Positions 58,950 to 64,000 of a DNA stretch of 64,000 nucleotides are shown one piece after another. The DNA is taken from assembly GCA_963575745.1 (NCBI GenBank), contig CAUYUJ010011259.1, forward strand, positions 377,809 to 441,808, given 5' to 3'. Made by a program: the position numbers and the translations under genes. Source of the DNA: Prorocentrum cordatum (Eukaryota > Sar > Dinophyceae > Prorocentrales > Prorocentraceae). The notes beneath the pieces are model-generated. The model saw nothing but the letters and a program-made list of their open reading frames with translations. It searched no databases and had not been told where the DNA came from. Position 1 is the stretch's first letter, and each line of letters begins with the position of its first letter.

Positions 58950-59420
58950 CGAGGGGAGAGAGGGAGGGAGGGATGGAGGGAGGGAGAAGGAGAAGCAGGA
59001 GAAGGAGGAGGAGAAGGAGGAGGAAGACGAGGACGAGGACGAGGTCGAGGACGAGGACAACTAGGAGGCGGACGAGGACGGATGCGGAGGAGGGAGCAGG
59101 GAGGCAGGGAGGGAGTGAGGCAGGGAGGAAGGGAGGGAGGTGGGATGAGGACGAGAACGAGAACGAGAACGAGAACGAGGAGGAGGAGGAGAAGGAGGAG
59201 GAGGCGGAGGAGGAGGAGGAGGGAGGAGAAGGACGAGGAAGGAGGGAGGCAGGGAGGGAGGGAGGAGGAGGACGAGGAAGGAGGGAGGGAAGGCGCAGGG
59301 AGGGAGTGGGGGAGGGAGGGGGGGGGGGAGGACGGAGGAGGGAGGGAGGAGGGAGGAAGCAGGACGGAGGCAGGGAGGAGGAGGCGGAGGAGGAGGAGGA
59401 GGCGGAGGACGCAATGAGGA
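58950..59420 (-). repeat. (GAG/GAC)n low-complexity tract
   Basis: GGAGGGAGG, GAGAAC and GAG repeats; frames across it are poly-E/G/R. Confidence 0.9.
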
Positions 59421-59573
59421 GGAGTGGCCCCGCCCCGAGGCGCTCCGGCTCCCGCGCCTCGAGGCGTGCCTGCACCGGCTGTGGTCAGAGCCCGGCGGCG
59501 GCGCCGTGGCACGGCTGTGGCGACGGCGCGCAGGCCTCAGGGGCAACGACAGTCGGCCACGCGCAGAGGGTGG
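59421..59573. other. GC-rich DNA, no gene
   Basis: No motif or repeat family assigned. Confidence 0.35.
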
Positions 59574-59752
59574 TACAGTCGGGGCCCTGAAGAAGGAACC
59601 CTTCTCGTCGGGGAGGGGCTCGATGTTCCTTAGTTGTTCCACACCTTGCCTAAGGTTTCCCTTCAGTTTTCGATGGGAAGTCGAAGTTTAACTTACGAAA
59701 AAAGGGGCCTCGTTCCTTATTTAGGGTTCCTTAGGTCAACGCCCCGACTGTA
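59574..59752. mobile_element. MITE family C, copy 3
   Basis: TACAGTCGGGGC...AAGGAACCC at the left, GGGTTCCTTAGGTC...GCCCCGACTGTA at the right. Inner GTTCCTTAG and CTAAGG repeats. Confidence 0.8.
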
Positions 59753-59944
59753 CGGCAGGTTCGCGTCGTGCCGACCGGCGGCGACCCCAGCGTGTGCGTT
59801 CAAGGTCAAACGCCGCCCGTGGCCCAGGAAGAATCGGCCCGTCGTTGAGCGATCCTGCGTTCGCGGAACATCTGATCGTTCAAGTCGGAGCGGTCCCCGC
59901 GGTGTCAGGAACCAGTGCCGGGGTCGAGACGACGCGAATTTGCC

Positions 59945-60105
59945 GCAGGGGCAGGGGGGGAGGCTTCTTAGAAGCACCCCTGCTTCTTAGAAGGCGCGGG
60001 CCTTGTCTGTAAGTGCAGGGCCGGCGCCTTCTAAGAAGCAGCCTGCTTCTGAGAAGCATTCCCCCCTCCCCCCCATATTCCCTGTCTGCGCGCCGCCAAG
60101 ACAGC
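59945..60105. mobile_element. MITE family D, copy 3 (diverged)
   Basis: Palindromes CTTCTTAGAAG and CTTCTAAGAAG lie between a G-run (59950) and C-runs plus GCGCGCCGCC at the right, the same layout as 10349-10548. Confidence 0.6.
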
Positions 60106-60162
60106 GGGGGGGCACAGGCACAGGGGGCCAGGACCCCCTCGCGCTGTGAAGAAATCACGAGG

Positions 60163-60920
60163 TCAGGTTTCTCGCCACTGTCGGCCTCTGTGGACCCTCG
60201 CCGGGCCTCGGGACCGTCGAGAAACGACTCGGGAGGGAAGACCGGTCCCGGGGAAGGGGTCGAGACCTCTGGGGGTCGACGTTTCGGAAAAATCACGACG
60301 TCGGGGGTCTGGGGGAGATGCATCGACCCCCAATCGCCTATTCATCGCCGATAGGGGTCCGATAGCCACAGTCTGCCCAGGAGCGTGGGGATGCGCCATC
60401 GGGGGCCCATCGCCGATCTAGCGGCGATGCATCGCCGATTCCAGGTGGGCGACACAAGAAGACGGGTTCACCCTCGCCAACATTGTCGCGTAAGTTGCCC
60501 GCGTCAGGTTGCGTGTCAACGCCCTCGCTGCCAATGTGGCGTGCCGCGCCAGCGGCCCGCGCAAGCCGCCGCGCAAAGGCCGCCACGTCATCTCGCGCAA
60601 GACCCGTTTTTGATCGTCGCTCAGGTCGATGTCTCCCCCCTTGTGCCAGTCCCCCCCCTTTCGTTGCCCTTCGAGGCTGCACCGGCCTCGACGTGGGGCA
60701 CGGCCCCAAGCCGGGCCCGCTGCCCTGGCGCAGGCTGGGGGCCGGGCCGAAAGTCACGGGGGGGCCCAAGAGGGGAGGGAGTGAGGCCCAGAAAACTTCG
60801 CGCTGCTTTTGACTGATTTCGGCTTCTCGGGGCCCTCGCCAGTCCCCAGGGCCGTCCAAGAACAGCCCCGGCTGAAAAAGCCAGTCCCAGGGAAGGGTCC
60901 AGACCTTTGGGGTCCACGCT
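60163..60920. repeat. Family J repeat with terminal direct repeats
   Basis: CGGTCCCGGGGAAGGGGTCGAGACCTCTGGGGGTC (about 60242) and CAGTCCCAGGGAAGGGTCCAGACCTTTGGGGTC (about 60885) are direct copies at the two sides. The inner part has CGCCGATCTAGCGGCGATGC. Parts recur at 2383 and 40430. No gene. Confidence 0.5.
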
Positions 60921-61079
60921 GCGCAGAGGTCGCGCTGCGAGATTTCCCAAGCAGCGGTTGCACTTACGAGTTCGAGTTTCTGTTGCCACAGGATTTGGAA
61001 GGGTATGTCGAGGTTCCTCCCTGTGCCCGCCTGGTGCCCAGTCGCGAGAGCCTCGCGGGCGCCCCGTGTGCTGGGCGGA

Positions 61080-61235
61080 CGCGCATCTTGTACCCCATAG
61101 CTTGCACCACATGGCTTGCACGGCATAGCTTTTATCACATAGATTCTCCTTTCTAAAAAGAGAAAAGATTATACCCCCTCGATATGATCGACCCCCCCTT
61201 TTCGTATTGCAATTTACGTATGATTCTGCCCCATC
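61080..61235 (+). repeat. Family H end fragment
   Basis: CATAGCTTGCACCACATGGC and GATTCTCCTTTCTAAAAAGAG match the end of H copies at 29030-29080. Confidence 0.7.
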
Positions 61236-61868
61236 GTCCCTGCGGACCGATCTGTGGATCCCAGCTGGCAGGTCCGTGGGCGGCCGTGGAGGCCCCGAGC
61301 GCTCGACTTGAGCGTGCAGTCGCCCCACTCCCCTCCCTCCTCCTCACGCCGCTCCTTCAATCTCTCCTCTCCTCCTACTCTCCTATTCCCAGACTCCTCC
61401 TCAACTCCACTACCGCCGTACTTCATCCTCATCATACCTTCCTCCTCCTCCTCCTCCTCCTCCCTCGCCCCACTCAGCGATGCATGGTTCCTGCCCTGTA
61501 TGTGTTGTTTTTTGTTTCATGGGTGCGGCTGGGGTCGACCTTCCGCTGCGCTGGTCCGCCCCGCACGCAGGTCGGCTGTTGCAGGGACAGCGGCGCCTGC
61601 CCTCCGCCGAGCTTCGGCAGTGGAGCTCGCCGGTCGCCGGGCCCCTTCTGATTTTGCATGTCCTGCTGGCCCCTGGCCGGCATGGTTGCGTGCCTCAGGG
61701 TGGCGGCATGAGGTTGCACTCATGTTTCAAGGCAGTTCATTATCAAACTTACCGCCATGCGCGTGCTGTTTCAGTTTGCTGTACTGTGCGCCAGCCGCTC
61801 TCGGCATTGGCTCCCCTGCTTCGGCATCGAGGCTTTCTGCAAGATTGTAGTTGTTCATCCCTCCTCTC
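61236..61868. other. No gene established
   Basis: Pyrimidine-rich stretch at 61330-61470 with a short CTC run. One frame, FQFAVLCASRSRHWLPCFGI (about 61763-61868), is protein-like but unsupported. Confidence 0.3.
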
Positions 61869-62070
61869 GGGGGAGCGTAAGACCCGGGTTTGCCAGGACT
61901 CGGGTTCGCCATCGTTTTTTGACGACCGCGACTCGGATTTTGACGAGGAGGAGTTTTGTGGGATGTCTGCAGCGGGAGACCTCGTCAAAATGCAGGCTCG
62001 GCCTCGTCATTTTTTTGACGACCTCGTCGGGGATTTCCGAGTCCCCCGTACCCGGGTCTTACGTCTCCCC
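61869..62070. mobile_element. MITE family T
   Basis: GGGGAGCGTAAGACCCGGGT at the left is inverted at ACCCGGGTCTTACGTCTCCCC at the right. Inner TTTTTTGACGACC and GACGAGG blocks repeat. Confidence 0.75.
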
Positions 62071-62609
62071 GATCCTCCCCCTCCTCTTCCTCCTCCTCCC
62101 CCCCAGCTTCTGCCGTCCCCCACTCGCGTTTTGGGCACCCGTGCGAGTCCCGCCGTCTGCACCGGTAATTAAGGGGTACGCACGCGCGAGTTCGTTTTTC
62201 TGGCGGCGTGGTATACAGCCGTGCGTACTCGGGTCGGTGGGCCGCCGCGTGGGCGTAGAAATCTGCATCCCTCAGAGCGTGAATTACCTACCCCGCTTTC
62301 GCTTCCAGGCAAAACCAAGCCATACCACGCGCCTCCTCGTCAAGCGGCCTGACCAGTACAGGCTGCAATTTGGCATCGTTTGGTATCTCTTGGAAGCGAG
62401 GGTGGTCAAAAGCGAGGGAGGTTTGTTTTCCCCCTAATCCCAGCTAGGTTGTTTCAGCGTGTCACATTCCAGCATGCGCGTTGGGCAAATTGCCGCAGAG
62501 CGTGCGCTCGTGCGAGGGTTTCGACACTGCGTTGAGTTTTGAGTTTTGAGGGACGTTGATAATTAATCGGCTGCCCGCGTCCTCTTCCGTTTCCCTTCCC
62601 CTCGCCTTC
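62071..62609 (+). other. Possible coding remnant; otherwise unassigned
   Basis: One + frame to 62437 reads GIQPCVLGSVGRRVGVEICI and QFGIVWYLLEARVVKSEGGL, of normal composition. No start, motif or homologue was recognised. Confidence 0.25.
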
Positions 62610-63620
62610 TCCTGAAGATGCGCTGGACAACAAAAAAATGGTCCTGCCCCATCGCCCATAAAAGCCAGGCCGGTATCGACCCCCTTCGTCATCCTTTGCA
62701 CAAAATACTATGCGCGCGCACTCGTTCATCCACGAAACCCTTGTGCAAAAAGTGCACACGCGCGCGTCGTCGCGCGCACGCCGAAATCCTCCAGAAAATG
62801 TCAGATGTGGTAAGGATGTCAAAATCGAGTATTCAAAAATATTGAAACATAGGGTTTCGCAACACGGATCTCCAAACAAAGTTTGCGCGCGCTCTTGCGA
62901 ATTCTCAAGAAACCATCGGTTTTCAACATGTTCATAACATGCTACCAAACGGGCATCGCGCGCGCATGGCGAAATCGTTCGAAAGCCCCTTTGCGCGCGT
63001 GCTGGGGTGGCACGATCCGTGTCAAATAATACCGTGCGGGCCACTCTCGCGCGTTTGCCGCGCGCAAACAAAACCTTCATCACCGACGCGAAAACGCCGT
63101 CACCGTCGTCGGCGTGATCAGCATCGGCGCCGTCACTGGCTGCCCCGTCGTCGCTGTCAGCATCGCCACCAGCATCGCTATTATCATCATCGTGTCTACC
63201 GTTGTCGACGTTGCCATGTTACCGCGCCCGCCCGAGTCGCCGACTCGCATTGAAGTGCCCAGTGGTATGTGCCGAGCGGTCAGCGCCACCGCGTTCGCGT
63301 CGATCGCGCCAAACTAGCTGGCCGCTGCGCGCGCGTGCTAGGGTTGGCGCGGCCGCAGAGATGCACCAGCCAACGCCAAGCATGAATCGCAATCGCCACC
63401 GCATGGGTTTTGCAAACCAAGTTGCGGGGGGGTGGGTGGGATGTTTGCAAAAGCATGGGATGTGTAAATTCGTGTGTTGAAATCACTTTCACCACATTGT
63501 TTGCACCGCATAGCTTGCACCATGCAGCTCACACCACACAATTCACACCACATATACTACGCCACGTAAGGTGGCATCTTTTGCACCATATAGTTCGCAT
63601 ACCCACACTGGAATAAGTTA
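62610..63620 (+). repeat. Family H satellite-like repeat, copy 4
   Basis: Carries the same ordered landmarks as 27792-29159: CGCGCGCACTCGTTCATCC, GCGCGCGCTCTTGCGAATTC, CATGTTACCGCGCCCGCCCG, GATGCACCAGCCAACGCCAA and the CACCACATAG-type end. It is shorter because internal parts are missing. Confidence 0.8.
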
Positions 63621-64000
63621 ACGTTGCGGGTCCACGGTGGTAAGTATTGTATAGTAAATCGGATGCTGCGTCGGGCGAGCCCACGAAGGGGGTCAGGACT
63701 CAATATGCATGTTCTTAGTGCGTGTGTGTGTGCGTGTTGCTTCGATGTGACCTTGAAGTGTGTTATGTGTTTTCGTTGTTGGTGCATGCTAGTGGTATAT
63801 GTTGTTGATGTGTGCGTGTGTTATTGGAGCAGTTTGATGATGGGTTTTGTTAGTGATGCATGCAACTGGTGGTTGTTGCTGGTGTGCGCTGCAATTGTTA
63901 CTGAAGCGTGGTATTGTGTCAGCGGCGAGTGAAACTGAAAAAGGCCATTGTCGTATGTTATTGACGCCCGAGTGCGATGGAAGGTCTCGGTGCATAGCCC
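63621..64000. other. TG-rich DNA, no gene
   Basis: TGTGTG/TTGTTG-rich sequence of lower GC than the rest. Short frames (such as one at 63624-63932) lack motifs. Confidence 0.4.

Noticed and set aside
61480-62172. 230-residue frame as a real gene
   Set aside because: Much of it is the inside of TIR element T and a proline run; acidic peptides such as DDRDSDFDEEE come from the element's inner repeats.

Overview
This is nuclear DNA from a dinoflagellate. The decisive evidence is the 22-nt dinoflagellate spliced-leader (DinoSL) sequence, present as an exact copy at 3589-3610 and as a decayed copy at 21129-21150. Dinoflagellate-type GA-AG and GC-AG introns, very high GC, and extreme repeat content agree. 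The species cannot be fixed from the sequence; a Prorocentrum-like genome is my guess. No rRNA, tRNA, CRISPR or bacterial-type operon was seen.

Gene content is low and nearly all on the + strand. (1) 3.6-10.0 kb is an almost intact, full-length LINE: a DinoSL relic, ORF1 (zinc ribbon plus coiled coil), and ORF2 (AP endonuclease, reverse transcriptase, RNase H, zinc fingers). It lies between two (CTC)n tracts. (2) 11.2-15.7 kb is a decayed second LINE with several frameshifts. (3) 21.1-22.8 kb is a Mei2-type RRM gene preceded by a DinoSL relic. Its frame is restored only if two short terminal-inverted-repeat elements are removed as introns. (4) 41.7-50.2 kb holds scattered collinear pieces of a third LINE, broken by nested insertions.

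The rest is repeats. At least a dozen families of short foldback or TIR elements are present, several in multiple copies. Family A, with ends GTCGGGC-TGTCC and 7-10 bp target duplications, has 11 copies; one of them is intron 2 of the RRM gene, so this family behaves as an introner. A giant foldback element (54.37-58.73 kb) has arms made of ~89-bp tandem repeats, and a lone diverged arm lies at 23.9-27.0 kb. That lone arm interrupts the first of three tandem copies of a ~1.4-kb satellite-like repeat (23.7-31.1 kb); a fourth copy is at 62.6-63.6 kb.

More than 25 (CTC/GAG)n tracts punctuate the window, most with CTC on the + (coding) strand. Comparing copies of repeat families shows that some tracts were inserted or expanded inside older elements. 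Long open frames through CTC, ATC, GAC, GCC and ACAT tracts exist in all six frames and are artefacts, so they are not listed as genes.

Family letters (A-U) are used only within this annotation. All homology calls were made by eye from motifs and internal comparison, without database searches.
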